DNA from: Thiothrix caldifontis
GTDB taxonomy: Bacteria > Pseudomonadota > Gammaproteobacteria > Thiotrichales > Thiotrichaceae
DNA length: 64,000 nucleotides
NCBI RefSeq assembly: GCF_900107695.1
Contig: NZ_FNQP01000003.1
Span: forward strand, 1 to 64,000
Direction of reading: 5' to 3'
The notes beneath the pieces were generated by a model, which was not told the DNA's origin, made no database searches, and was given only the letters and a program-made list of their open reading frames with translations. Positions 27,655-35,834 of this stretch are shown here, piece by piece; the first letter of the stretch is position 1, and every line of letters starts with the position of its first letter. The position numbers and the translations under genes are program-made.

Positions 27655-28371
27655 ATGCTAGGAAAATTATTGCGCAGCGGAAAAGTTCAGCCCCCGCCAG
27701 AATTACCTTTAGTTTTTAGTCTTGCGTCTGAACGCCAGCTTCGTTTGCATCAGCATCCTGAAACGTTGAGGGTGTGGCGATTCTTGTCGCATCATGTTCG
27801 TCGCTACCCTCAAGATTTACGTGCTCATACCCAGAGGGTTTTGTTAGCGCAGCATGAGTCTCTTCGTAGCCGTTTAGCAGGTAGTCTTCAGGATGTCTTT
27901 CTTGCCTTAGGGCAATCAGGGCATCTGTTGCGTGAACACTTGTTCCACTTGGTTAAGGATGATTTGAGTCGGCAGGATGAGCTATTTTTCCAGCAATGGT
28001 TAGAAACTGCGAGTGAGAGCGAGGCGCATCAGCAATGGCGTGAAGGTTCTGTGTTGTCTACGGGGCAAGAAGCCGCAGCAGTGAAGTTATTGACACTTGA
28101 GCGCAGTCAAGAAACAGCTCAATATTCGAATGTGATGGAAGAAGTTTTTGCATGTTTAGAGTATGGTCAGATTGATACCGCGAGGGAGCTGTTGGAAGCA
28201 GAGGTTCTGGCTGGCAACACTGACGAGTCGATAGAGCAGGAGCTTGTGAACATTTATCAGTACACGCGCAGCAAGGATGGGCTGAGCAATATGATTAAGC
28301 AGATGCAAGAGGCAGGGCGAGAGATTTCTGCTCTGTGGCTGGAAAAACAGCAGGAATCCGAACAATGGTAA
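27655..28371 (+). CDS. Unknown protein with FimV-like C-terminal segment
   Basis: 239 residues, soluble, rich in Leu, Gln and Glu and probably all helical. The region YGQIDTARELLEAEVLAGN (about 185-203) resembles the short C-terminal helical domain of FimV, and the N-terminal half (RRYPQDLRAHTQRVLLAQHES) looks like helical repeats. It is the first gene of a co-directional run ending in FimV-type, OmpA-type and coiled-coil genes. ATG 27655 is taken; a TTG ten codons upstream is less likely. No assigned family. Confidence 0.65.
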   Translation: MLGKLLRSGKVQPPPELPLVFSLASERQLRLHQHPETLRVWRFLSHHVRRYPQDLRAHTQRVLLAQHESLRSRLAGSLQDVFLALGQSGHLLREHLFHLVKDDLSRQDELFFQQWLETASESEAHQQWREGSVLSTGQEAAAVKLLTLERSQETAQYSNVMEEVFACLEYGQIDTARELLEAEVLAGNTDESIEQELVNIYQYTRSKDGLSNMIKQMQEAGREISALWLEKQQESEQW

Positions 28372-28398
28372 AAAAATAACGACAAGCAGGCTGGATTT

Positions 28399-29778
28399 AT
28401 GCTGACACATTCTAAAACAGGCCCTTTGAAAGTTGCACTACTGGCTATTAGCCCGCATAACCGGGCTATCCTTGAGTTTTTTTTCTCAGGAGCGGGGCGC
28501 AATTTGTTCAAGGTTGTCCCGGAGGCAGAGGCAGATGCCTTCATCCTTGACCATGATCACCCGGATGCTAAAGCTGACTGGCAACAACGCGCTGCTTTAC
28601 ACAAGCCAGGGATTATTTTGTCGGTACACCCGGTGGAGTTGCCTAATTGTATTTGGATTCCTAAGCCGCTAACGTCACGTGCCTTAACGGATGCGGTTGA
28701 TCGGGTTTATGAGTTGGCGGTCAGCTTGGAGCCAGCATTGAATGCGGTACATCGCCCGGCGATGACACCTGCCTCTGTTGTGGCTGCTGAACAGCCGTTA
28801 GTGCAGCACGCTGAAGCACATTTTCGCGATTTGCCTCAGCCCTTTGGCGTATCTGCCCGTACAGATCGTGTAGACAGAAAGTTACGCTCATTGGTGATTA
28901 GTCTCCCGGACGAAGACGAAGCGGAAGAGACGATGGCTGTTACGTCGCCTGTGATGCAGCCAGAAGTCGATGTGCCGATGGTAGTGTTTGACCCCGCTGA
29001 AGCTGATATTTCTTTAGAAGAGGTCGATCGCCCTGTTGGTGATTCCTTATCGCAAGAAGACGCTGAGCGCCGCTGGAAGGCTTTGTGTGGTGAACAAGAC
29101 GATGTGCAGGCGGTACCCGACGTTGCCCTGTTTACCCCGGAAAATTACTTGTTGAGCACTATTTTGGAGGCACTGCGGTTAGCTAGGGAATCACAGCAGA
29201 CGGTGCACCTTAAGTTATCAGCACAGGATTACGCATTGTTGATGCCACAACAGGGACTGGCTTACTGCACTCTTGACACCCGGTCAGAAGAATTCCGCGT
29301 CTTGTGCAATAATCCCATACAAGCTGGGCAAATTGCGCTACATATACCCAACAGTGTGGAACTCGAACAACTGGAACAGCAAGCAACGCATGATGCAGAT
29401 GCTTTGCTGGATATCGAAGCGTTTGTGTGGGTGAGTAGTTTGCTGACCGCCAGAGGCCGGTTGGGGCGTGGTGTTGAGATTGAGCAGAAAATTTCCCTGA
29501 AATATTGGCCCAACCTGACGCGCCTTGAACAGTTCCCCCATATCATGCGCATCGCTGCATTGTGGAACCAGCGCCCGGCAAGTTCATTGGACATTGCCAG
29601 TGCCTTGAGTATCCCACAACGCTATGTGTTTGCGTTCCACACGGCAGCCAATGCACTTAACCTGTTTGAAATGGATCAGAACAAACTCAAGAGTCGGGAA
29701 AAAGAGAAGCCTAAGCAGGAAAATCGTGGCTTCTTCTCGCGCTTGTTGAAGCGTTTGTTGGGAGGGGGAACGAAATAG
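28399..29778 (+). CDS. Protein with degenerate receiver-like N-terminus and a C-terminal helical domain, GTPase-cluster partner
   Basis: 459 residues. Residues ~8-110 read like a response-regulator fold (KVALLAISPHNRAILEFFF, AFILDHDHPDA, PGIILSV, WIPKPLTSRAL), but without a clear phospho-acceptor set-up. After an acidic linker, residues 235-440 form a second domain ending with SSLDIASALSIPQRYVFAFH, a possible helix-turn-helix-like motif, and a basic tail FFSRLLKRLLGGG that could touch the membrane. The next gene, a small GTPase, starts 4 bases later. Likely an effector or scaffold of that GTPase; inference from context only. Confidence 0.6.
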   Translation: MLTHSKTGPLKVALLAISPHNRAILEFFFSGAGRNLFKVVPEAEADAFILDHDHPDAKADWQQRAALHKPGIILSVHPVELPNCIWIPKPLTSRALTDAVDRVYELAVSLEPALNAVHRPAMTPASVVAAEQPLVQHAEAHFRDLPQPFGVSARTDRVDRKLRSLVISLPDEDEAEETMAVTSPVMQPEVDVPMVVFDPAEADISLEEVDRPVGDSLSQEDAERRWKALCGEQDDVQAVPDVALFTPENYLLSTILEALRLARESQQTVHLKLSAQDYALLMPQQGLAYCTLDTRSEEFRVLCNNPIQAGQIALHIPNSVELEQLEQQATHDADALLDIEAFVWVSSLLTARGRLGRGVEIEQKISLKYWPNLTRLEQFPHIMRIAALWNQRPASSLDIASALSIPQRYVFAFHTAANALNLFEMDQNKLKSREKEKPKQENRGFFSRLLKRLLGGGTK

Positions 29779-29782
29779 CTTT

Positions 29783-30331
29783 ATGAGCAGCATGATCAAC
29801 CGCAAAATTATTTTTACCGGGCCTGTTGGTGCAGGTAAAACCACGGCTATCGCCGCCATTAGTGATATAAAACCGATTACAACGGATGAGTACGCTTCTG
29901 ATATGACCAAAAGTCGCAAGCCACAGACCACGGTGGCGATGGATTATGGTTTAATTCGTCTGAGCGAAAATGAACGGGTGCATTTGTATGGCACACCGGG
30001 GCAGGAACGCTTCGATTTTATGTGGGATATCCTCACTAAAGGTGGAATCGGTTTGATCTTGCTGCTGGATAATACCCGCAAGGATCCGTTTCAGGATATC
30101 CGTTTTTACACCAATGCATTCCGTGACTTTATCGAAAAACAGCAAATGGTGGTCGGTGTGACACGCATGGATTTGCACCGTAAACCGGGGCTGCCGGAGT
30201 ACCGTCGTTATCTGGAATCCTTGTCGCTGCAAGCACCTGTCTTTGAAGTGGATGCACGTAGTCACAAAGATGTCACCATGCTGATTCAGGCGCTGTTGTT
30301 CTCACTGGATCCGGGAGTAACGAACGGATGA
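29783..30331 (+). CDS. Small Ras-like GTPase (MglA-like group)
   Basis: 182 residues. The P-loop is FTGPVGAGKTTAIAA (about 10-24), switch II is LYGTPGQERFDFMW and the base-recognition motif is GVTRMDLH in place of NKxD. Bacterial GTPases of this group occur next to roadblock/LC7 proteins, as MglA with MglB in Myxococcus, where they set cell polarity and motility. Here a roadblock gene follows two genes downstream. Its stop overlaps the start of the next gene (ATGA). The target process is unknown; polarity or pili would fit the FimV-type neighbours. Confidence 0.82.
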   Translation: MSSMINRKIIFTGPVGAGKTTAIAAISDIKPITTDEYASDMTKSRKPQTTVAMDYGLIRLSENERVHLYGTPGQERFDFMWDILTKGGIGLILLLDNTRKDPFQDIRFYTNAFRDFIEKQQMVVGVTRMDLHRKPGLPEYRRYLESLSLQAPVFEVDARSHKDVTMLIQALLFSLDPGVTNG

Positions 30332-30975
30332 GCGAATACATACTCACAGAAAACTTGCATCTAGGTGTGACCCCTGCGGGTACTTACTACGCTGTACAAG
30401 ACAGTGCTGAAGAACCCGGCAGGGTGTTTTTACACCGCCTGTTTCAAGAAGCCGCTACCCCTTTATTCACGGTTGATGTTGCCTGTGAACTGAGTGGCTA
30501 CAAGAAAAAACGGGCGTTAGAATTTGTGCATTGGATGCAAGAAGCCGGTTTGATTTTGGGGCAGGAGCAAGGCGAAACGGCTCCTGAGGAAACCTTAGAG
30601 CGCTTACTGCCTAAACTATTACGTACCCTCTCTGACGAAGGCAAGGCAATTCTGGCGGAAAGTCGAGGGTTGTATTTAGGCAGCGCTGGTTTTACCCATG
30701 AAGCAGCGGAAGAACTCGCTGCCCTCAGTGCCAATCTGACGGCAGTGTATGCACGTCATAAGGAATTGCTGCACGGTAACCTAGGCTACCGCCAGCGTGC
30801 GTGGGGCTTGGTAGATGCGAGTGGTAACAGTGAAGTCGGCTTTTGGCCACTTTATATTGGCCAAAATCGCTTTACACTTATTATTGGAGGCATTCCTCAG
30901 TTCAACCAGCCAGACTTTAAACGGTTGGTGTGGGCCCTAGAAATGCGTTACGGTAATACCGAAATACCTGTTTAA
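30328..30975 (+). CDS. Unknown protein, possible degenerate roadblock fold at C-terminus
   Basis: 215 residues. The N-terminal ~85 residues (TPLFTVDVACELSGYKKKRALEFVHWMQEAGLI) could be a winged helix. The C-terminal part (ILAESRGLYLGSAGFTHEAA to FTLIIGGIPQFNQPDFKRL) has the strand-helix rhythm and the adspGxxlG-like text of roadblock domains but lacks a clear match. Translationally coupled to the GTPase, so a regulator or partner of it is the best guess. The fold prediction is mine and untested. Confidence 0.55.
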   Translation: MSEYILTENLHLGVTPAGTYYAVQDSAEEPGRVFLHRLFQEAATPLFTVDVACELSGYKKKRALEFVHWMQEAGLILGQEQGETAPEETLERLLPKLLRTLSDEGKAILAESRGLYLGSAGFTHEAAEELAALSANLTAVYARHKELLHGNLGYRQRAWGLVDASGNSEVGFWPLYIGQNRFTLIIGGIPQFNQPDFKRLVWALEMRYGNTEIPV

Positions 30976-31011
30976 TTGAACGAATACTGATAACCAAGGA
31001 GAGAAAACAAG

Positions 31012-31374
31012 ATGCGCTCTGAAATGCTGAACTCCATCCTCAGTGACCTGAATGGTTCATCTGCGGACATTGAGGCCTCTGCTGTCTTATCGACTGATGG
31101 CTTGATGATGGCTTCCATGTTACCTGCCGGTATGGATGAAGACCGAGTGGGGGCGATGAGTGCTGCCATGTTGTCTCTAGGGGATAGGACTGCCGAAGAA
31201 TTAGCGCGAGGCGCATTGGAGCAAGTACTAATCAAAGGAGCTAGAGGTTATATTCTGATGACACATGCGGGTAATGAAGCCGTTGTTACTGTCTTAGCTA
31301 AACCTAATGCACGTCTTGGCCTCATTTTCTTGGATGTAAAACGTGCTGCTGAAAATATTGGTAAAATCATTTAA
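31012..31374 (+). CDS. Roadblock/LC7 domain protein (MglB-like)
   Basis: 120 residues forming one roadblock domain: ADIEASAVLSTDGLMMASML, RVGAMSAAMLSLGDRTAEEL, QVLIKGARGYILMTHAG and LGLIFLDVKRAAENI are the usual conserved blocks. Roadblock proteins dimerise and act as GTPase-activating or scaffold partners of MglA-type GTPases. The AAGGAGAG ribosome site is strong, suggesting higher expression than the GTPase. A 120-base gap with a small TAGCTATAGCTA palindrome follows before the PAS gene. Confidence 0.88.
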   Translation: MRSEMLNSILSDLNGSSADIEASAVLSTDGLMMASMLPAGMDEDRVGAMSAAMLSLGDRTAEELARGALEQVLIKGARGYILMTHAGNEAVVTVLAKPNARLGLIFLDVKRAAENIGKII

Positions 31375-31494
31375 TAGCTATAGCTAATCTCGATTTAATA
31401 AAAATAAAAAGTGGCTCGGTCAATACAGCGCTGAGGATGTGGTGGTTTATAGCTGCACCCTCTCAAACTGCCGGGATCAACACGGAGAGATGCG

Positions 31495-32007
31495 ATGGAA
31501 GACATGACAACCAAGGATGTGCTTGAGCCTTATACAGAACATGTGTTGGACTACTATGATGGTACTTCGCGGCGTGTTCTGGTTAAAGATGAGGAGATTC
31601 CCTTTCCTGAGGGAAAGTTGATCGTTTCCCGCACGGATCTGCAAGGTATTATTACCCATTGTAATCACGCTTTTGTGGAGATGTCCGGTTATACGGAAGC
31701 TGAGTTGATTGGACAGCCACACTATATCCTTAGGCATCCTGATATGCCTAAAGCGATCTTCAAGGAAGCATGGGAAACTGTCGCGCAAGGCAATAAATGG
31801 CATGGCTATGTTAAAAATTTATGTAAGGATGGGTGTTATTACTGGGTATATGCCACGATTATTCTCAATGTGCGGGAGGGGAAAGCGGTGAGCTGTACCT
31901 CAGTACGGCGTAAACCTTCGCGTACCCAAGTCGATGCCTGTATCGCACATTATGCCCAGTTAAAGCAAGCGGAGGCGCGACACAATGCCTTATGTCATGA
32001 CGGTTAG
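31495..32007 (+). CDS. PAS-domain protein, Aer-like sensor without transmitter
   Basis: 170 residues: one PAS domain (about 40-145) with VSRTDLQGIITHCNHAFVEMSGY and HPDMPKAIFKEAWETVAQG, the text of the FAD-binding PAS of Aer-type redox sensors. No HAMP, methyl-accepting, kinase or GGDEF domain follows, so it must signal through a partner. The 3' end overlaps the start of the PhnD-like gene by 23 bases, which suggests the two proteins work together. Confidence 0.85.
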   Translation: MEDMTTKDVLEPYTEHVLDYYDGTSRRVLVKDEEIPFPEGKLIVSRTDLQGIITHCNHAFVEMSGYTEAELIGQPHYILRHPDMPKAIFKEAWETVAQGNKWHGYVKNLCKDGCYYWVYATIILNVREGKAVSCTSVRRKPSRTQVDACIAHYAQLKQAEARHNALCHDG

Positions 32008-32731
32008 CCCTGATTTCCCCCCTGCGCAAATTGCAGGTTGGTATATTTTTAATACGTGGTTACAACGCCAATTGGGCGTGCCTATTCATGTGGAATTATT
32101 TTCAGACTTTGCCAGCCAGCGAGCCGTTATTCAGGATAATGGTATCGACCTGATTTACGCCAACCCCTTTGATGCTGCTATGCTGGTGCGGGAAAAGGGC
32201 TTTACAGCGATTGCGACTCCCTTGCATAAATCGGACGAGGCGATTATTGCGGTAGCGATAGATTCACCAATAAAACACATTGAGGATTTGCAGCCCGGCA
32301 TACGCATTGTGGCAACAGACGACCCCGATGTGAATCTGATTGCGATGATCATGTTAGAGCCTGCGGATTTGTCAGCTCATAATGTCCAAACACAAACGGT
32401 TGATACTTATGTATTGGTGGCTAAAAAGCTTTTGCAAGGCCAAGCGGATGTTGGTTTTTTTCTTAGGGATGCATTTGATACGCTTTCTGGCATGATTCAA
32501 CGTCAGTTACGTGAGTTGATTCGCAGTGAAATACACGTTATTCGTCATGTTTTGCTGGCAAGCCCTCGATTGCGGGAACAGCATGAAGCTTTACGACGCA
32601 TCTTACCCGCGATGAATGCTGACGTTAAAGGCAAAGGTGTATTGGAGAGTCTGGGGTTGCTAGGCTGGGAAATACAAGAACAGGAAGATACCGAATTTAT
32701 GATTGACCTGATGGATACACTGGTTAACTAA
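31985..32731 (+). CDS. PhnD-like periplasmic-binding-fold protein without signal peptide
   Basis: 248 residues of the phosphonate/phosphite-binding PhnD type (type II periplasmic-binding fold): VSPDFPPAQIAGWYIFNTWL, GIDLIYANPFDAAMLVREKG, QGQADVGFFLRDAFDTL. There is no signal peptide and no ABC permease or ATPase nearby, so it is probably cytoplasmic and used as a ligand sensor rather than a transporter subunit. It overlaps the PAS gene. GGAGG lies 9 bases upstream of the ATG. The ligand is unknown. Confidence 0.75.
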   Translation: MPYVMTVSPDFPPAQIAGWYIFNTWLQRQLGVPIHVELFSDFASQRAVIQDNGIDLIYANPFDAAMLVREKGFTAIATPLHKSDEAIIAVAIDSPIKHIEDLQPGIRIVATDDPDVNLIAMIMLEPADLSAHNVQTQTVDTYVLVAKKLLQGQADVGFFLRDAFDTLSGMIQRQLRELIRSEIHVIRHVLLASPRLREQHEALRRILPAMNADVKGKGVLESLGLLGWEIQEQEDTEFMIDLMDTLVN

Positions 32732-32733
32732 CC

Positions 32734-33771
32734 ATGAAAAAACTGACCCCCCTTCACCAACAGGTACGCCTCCATGTGTTGCAAGTGCTGGTTCCTGTTT
32801 CTCTGGCAGGCATGTGTTTGTCTGGCGCAGTCTTGGCGGCAGACAAAGTATGGGAAATTCAGCCCGGTAATAGCCTTGGCAAAATTATTGCGGAACATTA
32901 CCCCGATTACGGGAGCCGTCAGGCCATTATGCAGGAAGTCCTCAAACGTAATCCGCAGGCTTTCCGTAACCAAAATGTGAATAGCCTGATTGTGGGGGAA
33001 ACGCTCCAGTTACCTGATCCTGCTGATATTCCCAATCTGAAGCCGTTAGTACCTAAGGCAGAAGTAGCGGGTGGTGATCCTGCTGCTCAGAAAAAAATAC
33101 AGGCATTAGAAACGCAAGTTGCCGAACTCGAAGAAACAATCACTATTCTTGAGGAAGAAAATGCAGCGGTGCAGGAGATGCTGCAAGAGCAAATATCAGG
33201 TGGCACAAAACCTGAGCCTGCTGCCCCTATCGACAACACTTTGCCGCAACAGTTGGATGCGACCAAACAAGCATTAGAAGAGAGCAAGGCTGCTAATGTA
33301 ACCTTGGAAACGCAAGTCGCCACCCTAACCCGTGAGAACGAAGCCTTACAAAACGATTTGCAGCAGATTCGTGCGGCGGCGGCAGTTGCTGAAACCAAAG
33401 CAGCCAGTGTGAGCAATTTGCCTTGGATATTGCTGGGGTTATTAGCACTGTTGACGTTGCCGCTGATTTGGTTAATGTGGCGCAAGCACGAATCCTCCTC
33501 ATTGGATGCAGGTGCTATTTCAGCTTCTACACTGGTCGCTCCCGCTGAGACACTGGCAGATGTGCCTATTCAATCTCACCCTGAAGTACCCGTTGTTGCT
33601 ACGATAGCGATGGATGAAAATCCTGATGCTGCTTTAAAGCTAGATATTGCGCGGGCATACTTGGATTTGCGTGATTCAGAAGCTGCTGCTGATATTTTAC
33701 AGGATGTCTTGGTAGAAGGGGGCAATCAGCAACGCCAAGAAGCTCGCGAGATTCTTTCCTTTATCACCTAA
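32734..33771 (+). CDS. FimV-type pole-organising protein
   Basis: 345 residues. A signal-anchor/signal peptide ends near residue 33. Then comes a FimV-type LysM (VWEIQPGNSLGKIIAEHYPD, NPQAFRNQNVNSLIVGETLQLP), coiled coils (KIQALETQVAELEETITILEEE), a membrane segment (LPWILLGLLALLTLPLIWLMW, about 229-249) and the C-terminal FimV helical module (ALKLDIARAYLDLRDSEAAADILQDVL). This is a complete but short FimV/HubP layout. Such proteins recruit polar factors, which fits the GTPase/roadblock genes upstream. Confidence 0.88.
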   Translation: MKKLTPLHQQVRLHVLQVLVPVSLAGMCLSGAVLAADKVWEIQPGNSLGKIIAEHYPDYGSRQAIMQEVLKRNPQAFRNQNVNSLIVGETLQLPDPADIPNLKPLVPKAEVAGGDPAAQKKIQALETQVAELEETITILEEENAAVQEMLQEQISGGTKPEPAAPIDNTLPQQLDATKQALEESKAANVTLETQVATLTRENEALQNDLQQIRAAAAVAETKAASVSNLPWILLGLLALLTLPLIWLMWRKHESSSLDAGAISASTLVAPAETLADVPIQSHPEVPVVATIAMDENPDAALKLDIARAYLDLRDSEAAADILQDVLVEGGNQQRQEAREILSFIT

Positions 33772-33932
33772 GCTTGCCGTTAATACTTAGAAATTAACAG
33801 CTTATCCTGCTAGTCTGCTGGTTCTTTCCCTCTATCCTGCGGTGACTAGCATAGACATCACAACACTTCTACTCTCAATGCTCAACCATTGGTCTATATT
33901 CTATGGTTCGAGCAATGACTTGGGAGTGTCAA

Positions 33933-34670
33933 ATGGCTTTTTCCGCGTTTACTGTAGGCAAACAGCAAGTAATTTCATTCGCTGTGCTATTGGCTGTAAT
34001 AGCTGTCACCGTATTGACCCTGTTAAGCTTACTAATACAACAACCCGCTATTGAAACAGATTTGTTACAACGAACCCGCCAAGCCTTGGCTGAATCGGGT
34101 TTGCCAACCGAGTTGGTTCAATTTGATGGGCGTGATGGCGTTTTGACAGGCACGGTGGCTGGTGAAGCGGAAGCTGAACTGTTGCAACAGATTGTTAGCA
34201 GTGTCTATGGGGTACGTTACGTTGAAAATCGCTTGATTCCCGTTAGCGCATCCGCAGCACAGCCTGCGAGTTTAGAGTCCCCTCCTCCTCCTATCCTTGG
34301 TTTACACACCCCTTCTAAGCAGTATCAAATTGAGCAAATCGATCTGAGTGCCATTCAGTTTGAATATTCTAGAGCAGAATTGGATAGCAGTGCCGTAGCA
34401 GCGTTGGAACAAGTGTTGGCTGAGCTACGTAAGCACCCTGCGATGGCGATTGAAGTATCCGCGCATACCGACCATGAGGGAACGGCGTTAGGGAATCTGA
34501 CCGTGAGTCAGGCGCGTGCCGAGGTAGTACGCAATTACTTGCTGTCCCAAGGCATTGAAGCCAAGCAAGTGCAAGCGAAAGGTTATGGTTCAACACGTCC
34601 ATTAGCTGAGCCTAATACTGATGCCGCTCAGCAAAATCGGCGCATTGAAATTACAGTATTAAAGGAGTAG
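33933..34670 (+). CDS. OmpA-family peptidoglycan-binding protein with N-terminal membrane anchor
   Basis: 246 residues. One membrane segment (about 13-35: VISFAVLLAVIAVTVLTLLSLL) is followed by a small BON/secretin-like domain (LPTELVQFDGRDGVLTGTVAG) and an OmpA C-terminal domain (IQFEYSRAELDSSAVAALEQ, VSAHTDHEG, AKGYGSTRPLAEPNTD, QNRRIEIT) that binds peptidoglycan. The start at 33933 has GGGAG upstream. The gene lies 5 bases before the coiled-coil/HhH protein and probably shares its message. Confidence 0.85.
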   Translation: MAFSAFTVGKQQVISFAVLLAVIAVTVLTLLSLLIQQPAIETDLLQRTRQALAESGLPTELVQFDGRDGVLTGTVAGEAEAELLQQIVSSVYGVRYVENRLIPVSASAAQPASLESPPPPILGLHTPSKQYQIEQIDLSAIQFEYSRAELDSSAVAALEQVLAELRKHPAMAIEVSAHTDHEGTALGNLTVSQARAEVVRNYLLSQGIEAKQVQAKGYGSTRPLAEPNTDAAQQNRRIEITVLKE

Positions 34671-34675
34671 CAGGG

Positions 34676-35338
34676 ATGCTCTATCTTGCTTTCCAGATAG
34701 TATTATTACTGAGTATTGCCCTATTAGTGGGCGTATGGGTTGGTGGCTGGGTTGCCAAATGGCGTTATGATAGGGAGGTAGCCGGATGCTTAACGGAGTT
34801 AGCAGGTTTACGGCGTAACTACCACGATGTAACGGTAGAAAATGCCAATCTGCGCAGCAAAACACGCCAACTGGAAAAAATCTTGCGTAAAATTAGCACG
34901 CCACCGGTTGACAGTGAGTATGGTCAGTTTCTGGAACTGAGAAAAACACTGGAAAAGACACGGAGTGAATACCAAATATTGCTGACACAATGTCATCAGC
35001 AAGAAAAAACATTGGCAGATTTGCGAATTGAATTGCAATGTAACCAACAGGTATCCACTAGGTTGCAAACTACATCAGCAACCTCACGAGTGTTAGCTAT
35101 CGCACCAGCAACCGCAAATAGCCAGCGTCCAGAAGTGAGCAAGCATGATGATCTGACCCGTATTCAAGGCATTAGCCAGCAGTTAGCCAGCCAGTTAAAA
35201 GCACTGGGTATTGTCACCTATCGCCAAGTTGCTGAGTTCACATCAGATGATATGCTGCGAATTCAACGTATTATTGGTAGCGATCTCTATCAACCGCCAG
35301 ACGGATGGGCGCAGAATGCCCGTGCACTACTCTGTTGA
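34676..35338 (+). CDS. Membrane-anchored coiled-coil protein with C-terminal helix-hairpin-helix
   Basis: 220 residues. The N-terminal membrane segment (LYLAFQIVLLLSIALLVGVWVG) and the WVAKW that follows match the protein at 27073, then a coiled coil (about 40-120). The last 60 residues, DDLTRIQGISQQLASQLKALGI and ADDML-type text, are a helix-hairpin-helix motif of the kind seen at the ends of small membrane proteins and NADH-dehydrogenase-associated proteins. DNA binding is possible but not implied. AAAGGAG precedes the ATG. Confidence 0.75.
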   Translation: MLYLAFQIVLLLSIALLVGVWVGGWVAKWRYDREVAGCLTELAGLRRNYHDVTVENANLRSKTRQLEKILRKISTPPVDSEYGQFLELRKTLEKTRSEYQILLTQCHQQEKTLADLRIELQCNQQVSTRLQTTSATSRVLAIAPATANSQRPEVSKHDDLTRIQGISQQLASQLKALGIVTYRQVAEFTSDDMLRIQRIIGSDLYQPPDGWAQNARALLC

Positions 35339-35339
35339 T

Positions 35340-35834
35340 TCAAAATTTCGTCGGTTTTTGATAGGTACGTACAATCAAGAAACCTGCTTGTGATTCAGCA
35401 TTGTAAATTAAACCGATTTCACGGCCTTCGTCTGTGCCAATAAAACAGGTTTCGCGTTTCAATGTGGCGGGTTGCCACCATGATGCGGGAGGTTGTTGTA
35501 CCATAAACGTTGTTTGCAAGATTTCTGGGGTTAAATCTTGCTGTTTCAGGCCGTTTTGACGGATGAAATATTCAACCGCTTGGCGTTCTATACCAAACAT
35601 AAACCATGAGGTATTACCTTGTGCAGAGGCTTGGTTGCTGGCCTGCACGCCAGTAACGTTGGTCGGGTCTGTGCCAAACCAGTTGGCAAGTGCTTGTTTG
35701 GAGCGTTCTGGATCAGCCGTGCGTAAGGTGGTTTTTGACGCCGGAAAAAACTGTTCCGCAATATAGGGTGTTGCGACCAGACTGATGCCAGCGAGGATGA
35801 GCAATGCCATCAGGGCAGGAAAAAAGTATTTCAT
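35340..35834 (-). CDS. Hypothetical protein with N-terminal membrane anchor
   Basis: 164 residues. MKYFFPALMALLILAGISLVA is a signal-anchor or uncleaved signal; the rest is soluble, probably periplasmic, with a DPERSKQALANWFGTDPTNV stretch and a beta-rich end (CFIGTDEGREIGLIYN, GFLIVRTYQ). No family recognised. The ATG overlaps the tatD stop by 4 bases on the same strand, so the two are likely cotranscribed. Confidence 0.7.
   Translation of the reverse strand: MKYFFPALMALLILAGISLVATPYIAEQFFPASKTTLRTADPERSKQALANWFGTDPTNVTGVQASNQASAQGNTSWFMFGIERQAVEYFIRQNGLKQQDLTPEILQTTFMVQQPPASWWQPATLKRETCFIGTDEGREIGLIYNAESQAGFLIVRTYQKPTKF

Noticed and set aside
33772-33932. GTTAAT/ATTAAC dyad after the FimV gene as a terminator
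   Set aside because: The stem is 6 AT-rich pairs with no T-run; too weak to call.
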